A stretch of DNA of 64,000 nt from Trichoplusia ni. Lineage: Eukaryota; Arthropoda; Insecta; Lepidoptera; Noctuidae. Positions 1-12,695 of the stretch are shown in pieces (the stretch's first letter is position 1; each line of letters begins with the position of its first letter). The stretch is from NCBI RefSeq assembly GCF_003590095.1, contig NC_039478.1:744001-808000 (forward strand), read 5' to 3'. The notes under the pieces were generated by a model. The model searched no databases. It saw only the letters and a list, made by a program, of their open reading frames with translations, and was not told the origin of the DNA. Both the position numbers and the translations under genes were made by a program.

Positions 1-2470
1 AATAAAACTCCGTGCGTAAGTATATTTTAGTGGACGTTAACTTAATAGCCAAAACAATCGTCATAATGGTGGTTCACACTTCGTTATGAACTCGCAAAAA
101 CCAAAAACTAACCTCGCAAAATACAAATGACAATTAAAAATAAGTTTCCTAATAAATAATGCCAAATCAAAACCGGATTGGGTCAGTACACTAGTTCCAT
201 TAATTAATTAGTTCGGTAGCGGCCGTTTGAAATTAACAGTTGGAAATTTTAATATCACAAACAATTTGCATTTGCGCAAACTGCGAGAGCTTTTAATAAA
301 ACCGTGGTACAAACAGCTCCGCTATGGCATGAACTCTTGCAAATTGCTTTAAGCTGCAGGGCGGCGGCGTTTAACAAGAACCTGCGCGGCCGAAGTTCCG
401 CCGAGCTCCGCTTTAAGGCCAAGCTGCATCGCAAACAATGCAACCATTTAAATATACTGAATTTAATACACAACATTACTTAACCACGATTGACAAATAT
501 TGATATTTAATACTTAATGGACTTGCGACACCTGCCGGCTCTCTTAGTAACTTTTGTATTATGTCGACTTTTGTTAGAATATATTTGCTGTATGCTATGT
601 TTAAAGACTAGAATGGATTATCAAATAAATATAATAATTTTTGTTTTGATCTATCAGTTTACCTACTACGATAAGAAAAAGAGCAGCTTCTCATTAATAA
701 TAACCTAAAAACCCTTTTGTTATATGAAATTAACACTAGCAATTTAAAAATTGAGGCCTAACGTAATTTCAAAACAAAACAAAGTATAACAACCAGATTC
801 AATAAACATTTTTGTACTAAATACCAACCTAAATTTCTAACATTCAACCCGCCGCAGGCGAGCATAATTAGTGACTAACGAATCTCATTGAAAATAATTC
901 GGTACATGCACATACAAAGATTTTCGGGTGGCCGGCATTGTAACAAGCGCGTTTTAGTCTATTGTTAACTCTAGTACCGGCAACAGACACTCGAAAACGA
1001 CCAATTAGCAAGGGCTGAGCCTTAAGCACGAGCTCGAGGCCGATGAGAGCTTGCGAACAAAACTATGTGGTGGCGCGGAATAGCGAAGCAAGCAATGCAG
1101 CCGCCGCCCCCCGCGCTCCCCGCGCTCTCCCCCCCCCCCAGGTACACACAGAGGTGAACAGCAATCTCGTCCGTACAATACTCTGTAGATAGTTCACAAC
1201 ACAATAGTTTCTGCGAGTCTCGCCAACTCACTTGCACCGCTTGTAGGTGAGCGGTTGCGTTCGAACGTGAGAATTAACTTTTTATATTTAACGTCTTGCA
1301 TAGTTGGTTTGCATTAAGCTCCTGATCGTCACTATTGATTACAAGTTATACGTATGTTTTCATGCTAATCTAAGCAATAAAAGTGGATAATTAAGAGAAT
1401 TTAAATCCGTTGCTTCGGTGTTTGACGTAGTTTAAATTGAGCGTTTTAGCTCCTTCCTCATTCATGCATATTTTAGTAACAAAGAATAGAAATATTTTAT
1501 AGCTTACATAATTAGGAACATAAATTCTGTAAAGGGGAATTTTAGAACAAATTTGTTGCTAAGGATAATTAAAATGTTACTTCATTTATTGGTTGACGCA
1601 AATATCGCATCGCATAAAAACATCAATTCTTAAGACCTAGACCATCCTATTCAACTAGCAGTCTTTTTATTCGAGCGACGAAAGCTGCTTAACAGTTTAT
1701 CCCCAGCAAAAATCCTTTCATCACTTGATTTGTAAGTATACTTTTTACTTCATCCTTTTTCCAGCGTATATATACATACATATATTCAAGCTGCCATATC
1801 AGCGGCATAGTGATAGCGAAAGGTGCAAGACAGCATCATCTTATCTAAACGGCATAATGTTCTACGAAGAAAGGCCACCGGTGAGAACACGTGTTTAATA
1901 ACATTTAAACACAGATTAAGTTACTCAAAGACTTCTGGAAATCGATTAGCGAAAGTGCTTAACCACCTATTAATATTAATTCTCATTAAAAAAATTCAAA
2001 CTTGCTTTGTGTCTAAGAAAATTGTTTTAAGAGTTTTCCACACTCTAGCCCCAAGATACAAGCTTCAGCTTAGGTTAAACGCTGTATTTGTCAGAATAAA
2101 TGAAACCTAAAAAAACAGATTAGAGACTTATTCAGAATATTCATACGAGCCGCTTTTTAATCTTGTTTTCGATCCTCTTAATTCATGCTATTGAAACGTC
2201 TAAACAGAAGGTACCAATATCATTACATTAATGAATTAGGTACTCGGCTTCTGGGCGTGTAGACAGTGCAATTGAACGAATACGGCTCACCAATCACCCT
2301 GATTGCCAAAGGGCAATATTGTCTCTTTGTATTCTGATATTTTGTGATATATCCTATCCAATCCTGCATTTCTTTACTTGAAAATATACTTAGAACAACT
2401 ACTGACCGTCATATTAAGTAGTCTGTGCTAGATATTAATTCAAATATTTTTTACGTATAATATACGTAAT
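1..2470. other. Non-coding AT-rich DNA downstream of mirr
   Basis: No gene is recognisable. There is a GC-rich patch at about 1,060-1,140 with an 11-base C run (1129-1139), and homeodomain-type TTAATTAATTA near 199. Short open frames here (up to 95 codons) show no domain or signal. Confidence 0.6.
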
Positions 2471-2472
2471 AA

Positions 2473-2785
2473 GTCGCGTCGTGGTGGCCTTGCGGTTCTA
2501 TGCTCGGACTTATATGCACAAGGTGTAGGTTCAATCCCCGCACAGGCAAAGTATCTATTGGACTTTTCCACAGTGACAATTAAATGTAACTACATTTTTA
2601 ATAATCTAAGACACTGCTGACGAATGGTGAAAAAAGCATCGTGAGGAAACCTTGATTCCAAATATTGGAATCTGAAATTGCCAACCCGCAGTAAGCTTGT
2701 GTAGTGATCAATGCCAAACTTTTGCTTCTATGAGAAAAGGTCTTTGCCCAACAGCAAGTCGTATATAGGCTGATATCATTCATAT
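2473..2785 (+). mobile_element. Degraded tRNA-derived SINE of lepidopteran type
   Basis: The head looks like a RNA polymerase III promoter: an A-box-like TGGCCTTGCGG at 2485-2495 and a B-box GGTTCAATCCC at 2528-2538. The body contains catcgtgaggaaacc (2638-2652) and the tail contains ggtctttgcccaacagc and tataggctgat. These wordings recur in SINEs throughout moth and butterfly genomes, usually ending in aggcctttgcccagcagtggga and a gat repeat. The copy is clearly diverged and I see no target-site duplication. It does not fold as a functional tRNA. Confidence 0.72.
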
Positions 2786-5700
2786 TAAATGAATTGATTG
2801 TCAGACGAACTATTGGTATTTAGCTGAAATCGGTGAGATTAAGGAACCTGCTCTTATTATATTTTCTGAAGATTATGACAAAACCTCATTGCTTAAAACT
2901 TTTTATTCAACGCTTTGAAAAACAGAGGACAACAATTGATTAAAGAAGCCTCATCTATATAGAAAAGAAACTGGTCTCTAAAAAGTATAACTCATAACAA
3001 AAGTCCCTGTTTAAAATACAGATAGTGAATACGAAGATTCATTCTATTATAATCAGTGCTACTTAAATCTATCTCTTGTGTTCCTGGTGCTTCGTTAGTA
3101 TGTGATCCAATCACAGTTTGTTGTAAAGATTATGTCTTAAAGAAACTCCCATCCGGTCTTTGGGAGGGACCGCTACACGCGAGATTATAAAATATCTCAG
3201 TCATGTTTGGGTAAGTTGAATTCTCGACTCGAGAACATAAATTATAGATGATCAAAATTTTGCAATGAAATAAAAGTAAATATAAAGTATTTTTAAAAAT
3301 CAATGCAAATTAAGATCTTTAGAGAAATAACGATCACCGTGTTCCAATAAAATCGTTGTCGGAGAATGTAAATAAACCAGGGCAGTATAAAGTCGGCCAT
3401 ATCGCAAATCATTCGATTCTGAATTCAGCGATAGGTTATTTCGAGTCCGATGGCTTGTCCTCCACTTTATGGGAACACTAAAAGCGATTGAAATCTCCAG
3501 TAGTACCATGTCCAACGCAATAGTACCAGTGTCAACTTGAAAGAGGTAAAAAAATATTATTGCTCTTTAATGGTATTGCCATCTTATTGCCGTACTGAAA
3601 ATACTGGGACCATGTTTTTATTTGAGAATTAAGATGTTAAGTCAATACTTCAAATCATGCCGTAATTATAATATTTTTAAAATGTAAATAAAAACGGAAA
3701 ATAGTAGTCTTGAAGAGGAATCCTTTCAATAGGTATCGTGAGATGCGTCTTTACCCGGTAACGCCGTGTATGCTCCATGTATAGTGGTCAACATCGGTCC
3801 TCCAATGTCGGACATGTCGCTCCTATCTGTTTCGATGCATTTGTCGTTTAAACACCGACCTGTAATAAATCAGCCACCATATTAAATATTACCAAAAGCA
3901 TTAACTCGTATTTAGAATTCTTCAAAAAGCAACCGTAAATCTGAAGACAGAAGAATGAATTTCCTGTGACAAACCGCTGCGACTTGCACCTCAATCCTGA
4001 GAGCTAATTTAAGCCTATCTCAAGTCCACTACGGACACTCTTCATTCAATACTTTAAATGAGATTCTTATCGCACGCCCTTAAATAGATTAGTAGATTAA
4101 TGATGTCTGTAATAATTAATAATGGATCGTGAATTTTATAACAACAATAAAAGCGGTTCGGTCGTCGTCGTAAACACTGGCTTGCAGTTTGTTGTTTTGA
4201 ATCCTTTAGCTTTACGATCCGTCAATGCGTTCCATATATTTACCTCGTCTTAATTACTGTTGAGTTATCCTCTCAGTTTTATTGCACTCCATTTTTAGTA
4301 TAATCAAAACCCTGTTTAGTGGTACGACGATTACCTTTATGTTTGCCTTGCAATTTAGGGTTTTAGAGTGCCATTAATGTAATCAAATTAACTTGCTATT
4401 GCGAAGTGACAGTGGTATTAACATTAATCAATTTATTTGTAATGATAAACACAAATAAGGAATTGTGACTCAAAGTTCATCAGAGTGAACGTGCAACATT
4501 TGTTTGATGAGACGCATCATGTATATAGAAGAAAACAGGGATAGTGCTCTCATTATGATTAGGTACCAAGATTACCAATATCTAAGATAAATAAACTATG
4601 TTAACTTCTAAACTCGTAAAGCTGCATACGATTGCATTATCTCTAATAGTCAACAAAAGAATTACTTAACGAAAGTTTATGTTTGCACCCACTTATCTTT
4701 TTATCAACTTAATTGAAATCCATACAAGAATCATTGAGATTGATCTAATCAAATAAGTCAGTAAAAAATAACGAAGACCATCGAGCGCCGGCTGGTCAAC
4801 GTACAACTTTAAAAAGTTAAGCCCTTTTTGAAAAAAAGGGGAAAAAAAACAAGAAGAGCCCCTAATTGATGCGTCGTCTTTGTTTAGTTTAATTCTAACA
4901 TGCTTTTCCCATTAAAGTGGTCAGGAATCGGGCCTGTGTAGAAGATAACGCCGACTCTTTTACTCTTACACGTTATAATATTATGAGGTCCGATTGGACC
5001 CTCCACACTTTTAACCCTAGTTTAACTCTCGTTTGGTAAAGTTCGCTACTCTGGCTCAGCACAAGAGGACAAATAAGTGAATCACGCGGTGCGCTGCGTA
5101 CTCGCGTTTTTACATTGTCACTGTGTCCCCGGGGCGTTGGCGTCGCATATTGAGAATCGATATGTTTGCGCTAAGTGCTTAAGTGCTTTGAGGGGATTGC
5201 GTTTCATTGATGAATAAGCAATGCACGCTATTTAACATTTGGCGAATTTTACAATTCGTTACATCATTCTTAGGGTGTTATAGGGTACTATCGTTTAATA
5301 CTTAATTTACAATGTACCCTAAAATTGCATATTAATTTTTTACTGTTACATATTAAAACTCAGTTATACAAAAGTGTTCTCCCTTGAGCACAAATAAAGC
5401 CACATTATGAATAAACTAAACTCAGATTAAACCGGCGTTATCAGCTTGTGTGCGACTGGGCCGTGGGTCGTGAAGACAACTCGGCACCTTTTGTGAGTTT
5501 TATGGATTATCTTGGTTTACGTGTATTAACATGCGGAGCTGTGTCCGGTCGCACGTCTCGCCTCCACACCCACTCGCCGCGTTATCACACACCACGGTCA
5601 ATGCTCGATAATTTTATTACAGAAGTTTTGTCGAATTACTTGAGCCTTCAAATTAAATTAAACGATACTTGTCTCTCGTTGATATGAAGCATTAATTTAT

Positions 5701-6639
5701 TTTAGGACCTCGTTTTATACCAACGACTCTGATAGAGGCCGGCTTACGTTTTCACCGACCGCCTAAATTTGAATTTTCGTCAACGCGACACGGACTCTAT
5801 CAAAAGTAAGTAAGTACTTACATAAAGTAGGGGGACGCGGTAGGTACCTCTGAACATCGAGACAAACAGGCGTTTCCACAGCTCCCCTGCGTTTCAGGAA
5901 TGACACTGTAAACAAAAGTATCATATAAGTTTATTAATTACACGGCCCCTTCGGCACGAGCCTCCATGAATATTAATTACTGGATACCGAAAAGCTTTAG
6001 AACGCTCAAGGAGGGAAAGTTTTACAAAGAGCTTTTATTATTTAAGAAGTAACGTCGATGCGGTAAAACGAATTATGCTCACTCGTCGTGGGCATAGGAA
6101 AATGTACGCTTGTGCGTTGATCACAGGGTCTTGTTCGTAGCGCGCTCACGACCATTTATCATAACTCGATAAGAAAGTGACGGAAGAAAGTCAATAGAGT
6201 AGGTGCTTGAGGGTAGGCTTTACACAGCGCTGGCGCTCGCTCGCCCCGCCTTAATGAACAAATAACAGCCGACTGTGTGCGTCGGGACCATTCAAATTAT
6301 TCTCTGTTTTCATAAAAATAAAGTGTTATGATGCGTTTTTTATGTTGGAGATCGATTAAATTGCGCTATTTCAAGTAAAAAATAGAGTTAATTAGATAAT
6401 TTATACAAGACCTATAAGTACAATGGGGTTTTTGTGAGTGTTTGTTAGATTTAATATTATAAAGTTGTAATAAAGATGTCGATTACAGTGTAACAGCTTT
6501 GGTACAATGTGTCTGTTGATTCTAGAATGAAATTAAACACCTCTTCGGGTCCTACCTGCCGTGTTGAGCTATTTTAAGAAGTTGTAAATTTTGTGCTCTT
6601 TAGTTCTATTAATTTAGTACTTAACAAATATATTTTATA
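2786..6639. other. Non-coding DNA, no gene seen
   Basis: This is an AT-rich stretch without recognisable coding sequence. It holds a small hairpin at about 4,822-4,840 (CCCTTTTT and AAAAAGGG arms) and scattered short open frames that look random. Confidence 0.6.
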
Positions 6640-6835
6640 AACCGACTTCATAAAAGGAGGTTTCTTAATTTAACTGAAAATATGCTTTTTATGTTTGTTT
6701 GCGGATAACTTTGTCGTTTGTATACAGATTTTGGTGAAACTTTTTTGACGGAAAAAAGAATAATATTTGGACCCGTGATAAAGAAAGCGGGGTGAGATGA
6801 TTTTAGACCATAACAAATTAGAGTAGCTTTCAAAC
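6640..6835 (+). repeat. Diverged lepidopteran dispersed repeat (accgacttca...aggagg type)
   Basis: The stretch begins accgacttcataaaaggagg and continues with ttttatgtttgtt, gataactttgtcgttt, and gattttggtgaaac. This wording is, from memory, a very common interspersed repeat in lepidopteran genomes (typically starting accgacttcaaaaaaggaggtt). I cannot assign its family. The chance minus-strand frame inside it is not a gene. Confidence 0.6.
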
Positions 6836-9800
6836 TTTGTTTGAAGTTTGTCATACTATCAAATGACAGACTATAAGCTTAATTCTAAACTGTAAATTGT
6901 AATCTTCAAAATAAGCAGTTCTCAATTCGATCAGTAAGTATTAATTTTAACTACACGACGAACACCAATTTCTCCGAAATTTGTCAGATTTATGTGCGAT
7001 GTAAAATAGCTGTCCCATAAAAAAATATTTGTGTTCAAAACACTAGTTTTTGTTTTATATATTTTTATACAAAAATAATATAAGTATTGTAAGTAGATTT
7101 AATTTTGACTAAATTAATTTACCTTTCGGAACACTTTATCACTGTTTGGCCTTTTTCAAAATTACTTCGAGTAATTTCAATCAAGGCTTAACGTTCAATG
7201 TAAAAAGTTTTTAACGACCAGCAATGTCAATTAGCTCTACTCGAATTCAATTCTCTGTCTGAATCCTCAACTATAGTTTAAATATAGCTCTCATTGATGG
7301 GCCAGTGACAATCTTAGTTGTCAGTCTGAATATTTCAAGGCGGTGACGGGCCAAACCTAATGGACTAGTGGTGTAGAGCTATTTCTTCCTGGATAGCCAA
7401 CAGGAATACTAGACGGACACATCTCATTCTAAAGCTGAGTCTTTTTCATCAAAATGTCGAACTCGTCCATCCTTTATTAATCTAGTCTGAAACTGGTTTT
7501 CGATTTCCAATTGCGTCATACATTTTACTTTGTAATTCTTCAAGAGAAATAACACCTACAAAAGTTCTATTCTCACGTTAGATAAAGCAAGGAAACTTCA
7601 ATAAAATTTTCTAGATATATTGAATACAATCGCATCCATCATAATTAGTTAGTTCTTCGCGAAGAAAATAGTTACCCCTGAAACTTTAAAGTTCAAAGTT
7701 GGCTCAGAATACGATTCATTTCAAAAAGATTTAAAGTTTATTCTGTTTCACTTTGTTTGTTTCGCATAACCCCTAGTACCGAATGTTACAACATCATAAA
7801 ATGGAGGAATATCATTAACAATGCATATAAGCGCCCGGAGCGGTCGCGGTCGGTGAAAACGTTCTGAAACTATAAGAGTCACTTGAACGTTGCCCACGGG
7901 GTTTTATGTGAATTTAGAGAGACGACCTCTAGGCATGAGCACCCATTAAATTCTTCCTTTGATACCCCGTTTCCTTGTTTGTTTAATTGGTGCTTTTTCA
8001 AATCCTACGAATGCAGTACGCTTCGTTATTTTTTTTTCTACGGAGTAGTTTTCAGTATTTATTCAAAATCGAAATCCGAATTTGTGTTATCTAAGGAATT
8101 GTTTTAATAATATTTTTTCAATGAGTGATTTTCAACAACAATGTTGTTGCTCAAACAAAGATGCTTAATTTGTCAAATGACGAATATTCGTCGCGCCGTG
8201 CAAGATGTACCAGATGGTTTTGGTCTCGGGTCGACCTGAGAAAGACGAAGGACGTACTGGCTTCAAGTGACAAAATCAGGAAAATTGCTGTCAGTTGCAA
8301 TTTTCCTCAAGTTAGGTAGAAACACTATCTTAAAGCATAACTTTACGCTTTAAGTTAAGAAAAATACGCAATTAATAAATTATAATATAAATTCGAAATT
8401 AGTCATCTTGTTACAATAACACCCAAAACAGTAGAACATCTATGAAAATACTTAGACATGGCAAATGAAAGGGACGGCGTGTAACATAACGCGCTCGGGT
8501 CGGGGCCAAGGAGTTATTATTTAAAGTAATTATTTAATTAACACCGTGTCACTGAGTCTTACCCTCTTAAGCGAGTTTAGGGCTACAAGGAATTAAGTAC
8601 GGAGCTAATGTTAACACGGCATACGTCGTGGTTATTGTTACCGACGCCCGGCGCGGCGCGGCGGCCCCCCGCGGCGGTATTTATGGCCGCAGTACCCAAG
8701 TTTTGGCGCACACACACCCGAACTATGACTGTTAACAATGTTACTCTTACCCCTCGCTTTTAACGTCATTAGTTGTACGAGATTTCGTACGTACTCGTAA
8801 TGTATATTTGTTTTCATAACTCACTGCTCCATAGTGTTTTCAGTTTGCCCTTTATTACTCGGTGCCGTTTAATCGCTGTGGGAAACTAATGTTTTGACTG
8901 TGCACTTTTTTAATTTATTGACATAATAGAGTTTTATGACGTAAGCAGATGCTTTTGAGAAAGCATTATGTTTATATTTCGTAACACTTATTTAAATGGG
9001 GAAATATGCGTCAACTGTACGTTAAACATCGAGTCATAACATTGAAGACATAAAATGATAGACAAAAAGTTTCATTAAGTTTTTTGTTTGCCTACAATGC
9101 CGGGCACCATACACTACCGCTCATTAACAGTAGCTAAATGTTGTCTAAACTCTCTTTAAAGCCGTAAAAAGAAATTCATCACGTTTTATATGACCGTTTT
9201 ATTCAGACGGCGAGCGTCAACGAGCACTAAAGCTGTGCGACTTTAAATTCATAACTTTTAATTAACTGGAATGCTAACACAATTACAGGCTTTATAGTCG
9301 TATCAAATTTTCCGAAACGGACCGTTCACCGTCATAAAATGTGAGAATGATTACAAATTTTAAAACAAAGCATTGTAACGTGGAATTTAGTGCTGCGAGC
9401 AGCTGGCGTCGCGCTTAAGGGAAGCTTTAGGGCTCGTTCCGAGCTGGGAATGGGTCGTTGCATTGCCTCAGTTTGCTCGAGTCGGTGTTAATTTGTCGCT
9501 ACAAAAGGAACAGATGTTACGTACGGCGTCTCCGCGCCCGCTACGCTCACCGCCGCCGCCGCCGCGCCGCCGTCGTCTGCGTACGCACTGCTGCCTCTTC
9601 AACACACTCCGCACCTACTCCTAGCGAGAGCAACTCAATTAACTGCTTGCATGTTCACGCAAATCTGTCGAACGATTTAATGCCACTACACCCTCCCGTG
9701 TTATAAATAACTTCTCATGCTGAAGCACTATCAAATGTTAACTACCAAAAAGCGTAGATCCTTATCAAGGGAATTATTAATACATAAGAAAAATCGAACT

Positions 9801-12429
9801 CATAATCAACGTTATAGATTATACAGAACACCAAAAATAGGTTATAAAGTAGTGTAAGAGTCCGCATGAAGGACATAAAATAATGTGTAAAAAAACATAA
9901 TAGTATACGAGTATACCTAGTTAGAAGAAAATCCGGGCTAAACATTAATTCAATCTGTGTCGTTGCAATTTCTGCCAATAATTATCGCAAAATAAGGATT
10001 GAAGTCGCACTTCGGGGCAAACTTCACAAGATATCCTAGAAACAGTCGGTATAAGTGTGTGGGAAGAAACAAATGTAAAACAAAGCGCGGCTGATAAGTT
10101 TCAAGAGCAGCCAATATTCTCCCAAAGTTGGTGTAGCGATGTTCGTCAATCCCATTTTGTCGTGTTTGTCCGCGCGCCGCGCCGCTCGGCTGGCGACGAC
10201 GCGCGAATCACAACGGCGCGCCTCCTCCTCCAATTTCCGACATTAATCCCCAGATCGTAAGGTTTGTTAAATCAAATAAGTTCTTGCTTTATAATTTAAG
10301 CATTCGCATTTACATTCGAACTAGATTCATCTCGCCGCCGTCTTCGGCCAAAAATTTTAATAACAAAATAACTTGCCAACTCCGTCTCGTCAAATATAAT
10401 AGCAAAGTTGGAAGTAATAAGACAAAATTTTATGCATAACAACGGGAGCCCTTCGAGACGGGGTGGGACGGGGGAGCGCGGTACAGGCGCGAAGGAGGGT
10501 TAGCACTTGTCGGCCTGCCTAGACAGAAATGAAACGTCAAGCCTTATGAAGACGAACAACTTCGCCTTAACAAATATAAATCTCCTTTTCATCCTGCGTA
10601 GGTTTTTTGAGGCAGTTAAGGGTAATGTTAATTTATGGTTTGTAATTGTTTGCTGTTAACCTCGTCGGTCGAGTACTTACTGATAATATTTTCGAGTGGT
10701 TTGTTTACCTAATCATTGCTGTTAAGTTTTAGAAATACGAATATGTTTAAATGCTTTAGAAAAACGCAAATCCTAACATTTAAAATATAATTGTTTTTTT
10801 TTGCCTTACACTAAACTTAGGCATCTTAGAAATTTCACTAGTGACTGTAGATTTGACAAAACAATGTGGGGAGGTATGTGTTTCATCTGCCTTTCTATGC
10901 GACATCTGCACCGCCATTTACATACAACAACAAAATATATTAAAATTCTGTCATCGCGATCCAAGATACAGTTGCGAGCCGTCATTGACACCGGGCGCGG
11001 GCGGTGATTAGCTGAGGGGGACTGGGGGGTACCATGGCGACAAGGAAAAAGGGCTACCCAGCAATAATTACTTTATATACCCCCTGTGAATAATTACCCC
11101 GGCCAGAGATCAATTAGACGGAAACCCCGAATTAAACCCCTCGTTAATGAACCGGCAAATTTTTATTTTGGCTATATCGGAACTGAAGTCGACCAAAAGA
11201 CATTCAAAATGTCGACAACGTATATTTAACGTATATTTAATACTATAGCAAGGTGTCACAACATCTTCCTCACAGAAACATTCAGAATAATACATTGACT
11301 GGATAATTATAGGTTACATAATTGAGTTAATTCCGGTGGCACATTTATTCAATAGGCTCATCTATAACCTTTTTGCGTCCATTAGGAAAAAAAGTTTGTT
11401 TATCGACGTAGCGAGGATGATACACGGAAAACGGCCGGTTTGTCATACTATCTCTCACAAGTCGTAAAACATTTTTTCCACTTCCTACTCAAAGCGTTGT
11501 AACGACTTAACATATGGTGAACTAAATTATGTTACCTACGTCTAAACGACAGCAAAATAAAAATGTCCAAACATTTGTATACATTAAATAAATTTATCAT
11601 CCCGTTTCATTTATAGGAGCGTTGCAGTGTAAAGGAAGCTGCCGCGCGCACATGGGGAGCCGTCAAATCCCAAACGTATTATTTTTTCAATATCACCTCA
11701 CACGTTCGCTAATACAAGATAACGAAATTCACGACAATCGGATGAATGTTCGCGCCGCGTGAAATCGTGACTTTTGTGAGGAAAAAATGCTGACATCGAA
11801 CGTTACGACGGACGAGTCCGCGTGGGACGCTCGAACACGTGTATGTGGGCAGACGAGGGTACGGACATGTGACGATACCTGTCAAAATATGACGAGTCTC
11901 ATTCAGCTACAGATGTAGCTATTGTCATCACGCTAATCTAATTCGGTGTCGCGAACCGTGAAAGTGTTCGGCGTGCGATTAACACATTTTCGTAACGAAT
12001 TATTGGGAGGCTGTCAGTCGGTTTGCGTAAGCTGTGACAGGAGAGTGGCAGGAGCAGTGGGGTGCGAGCTTAGGGCTGCTGGCGCCCAGCGAGCTGCCTG
12101 CCTGCTCCTGTCGGATAGCGTTATCTACCAGCTCACACCGACCATCGCATGCAACATAGGTGATGCTCCGAATCCAGGAGACAAACGTTTCTCATAATCA
12201 CAAGCTCAAAACCTAACCTATGAACTGGTCACTCTCTGTCTAAATATACTAGTGATAAAACCAATTAAGCAGACCGAAAAATTCGATTTACTATTGAGAA
12301 ATTCTGAGTATTCAAAAGTTCTGCAAATTGTCCTAGTCAAAGAAATTCTAAAATAAAAACATACACTCACATCTGTTTGAAATATCACCTATCTACTTGT
12401 GTAGTGTCAACATTTTTTTTGTTTTCTGC
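6836..12429. other. Non-coding DNA with GC-rich islets
   Basis: No gene is recognisable. CpG-rich islets lie at about 8,640-8,695 (with TTTATGGC at 8680-8687), 9,535-9,600 (CGC triplet run) and 10,160-10,240, each in AT-rich surroundings. Such islets downstream of a developmental gene could be enhancers, but nothing in the sequence proves it. Confidence 0.6.
9551..9577 (+). repeat. Short CGC/CGT triplet repeat
   Basis: An imperfect run of cgc, interrupted once and drifting to cgt at its 3' end, lies inside a CpG-rich islet. The plus-strand frame across it would encode an arginine/alanine run but shows no gene structure. Confidence 0.7.
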
Positions 12430-12695
12430 TCACTTCAATTGAGACGAGACAACAAATCTGGTCCTAAAACACATTTGGTTTGAATGTTTCTTCCCCAATA
12501 CATTTGTAAAGATACGGCTACTTAGTAAAATTAGAGGGTAGGGGAGAAGTGTCACACAAAAGTTATTTAGATGTTTACGTGTGCATCGTTGCATTAAATA
12601 AGCAACGAATCCTTGCGGGGGGTGGCCGGGTTCGAACCTGGGACAATGATATCGCGACACCCGGCCCACCCCGGCGCACTAACATGATTAACTTT
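12430..12695 (-). mobile_element. Possible tRNA-derived SINE fragment
   Basis: A B-box GGTTCGAACCC lies on the minus strand (12638-12628). It is preceded by a GC-rich head containing agtgcgccggggtgggcc and followed by an AT-rich body. The B-box core is palindromic, so the strand is uncertain. I could not find matching acceptor, D and anticodon arms, so a functional tRNA is unlikely. Family not identified. Confidence 0.4.

Noticed and set aside
1120..1160. C-run followed by ag and gtacac as a splice acceptor
   Set aside because: It looks like an acceptor followed at once by a donor, with no coding sequence or exon partner on the plus strand.
2473..2560. tRNA gene at the A/B-box pair
   Set aside because: The A and B boxes head a SINE with a typical lepidopteran body and tail; no cloverleaf.
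12560..12690. tRNA gene suggested by GGTTCGAACC
   Set aside because: No matching acceptor, D and anticodon arms could be paired; the B-box is palindromic and more likely part of a SINE remnant.
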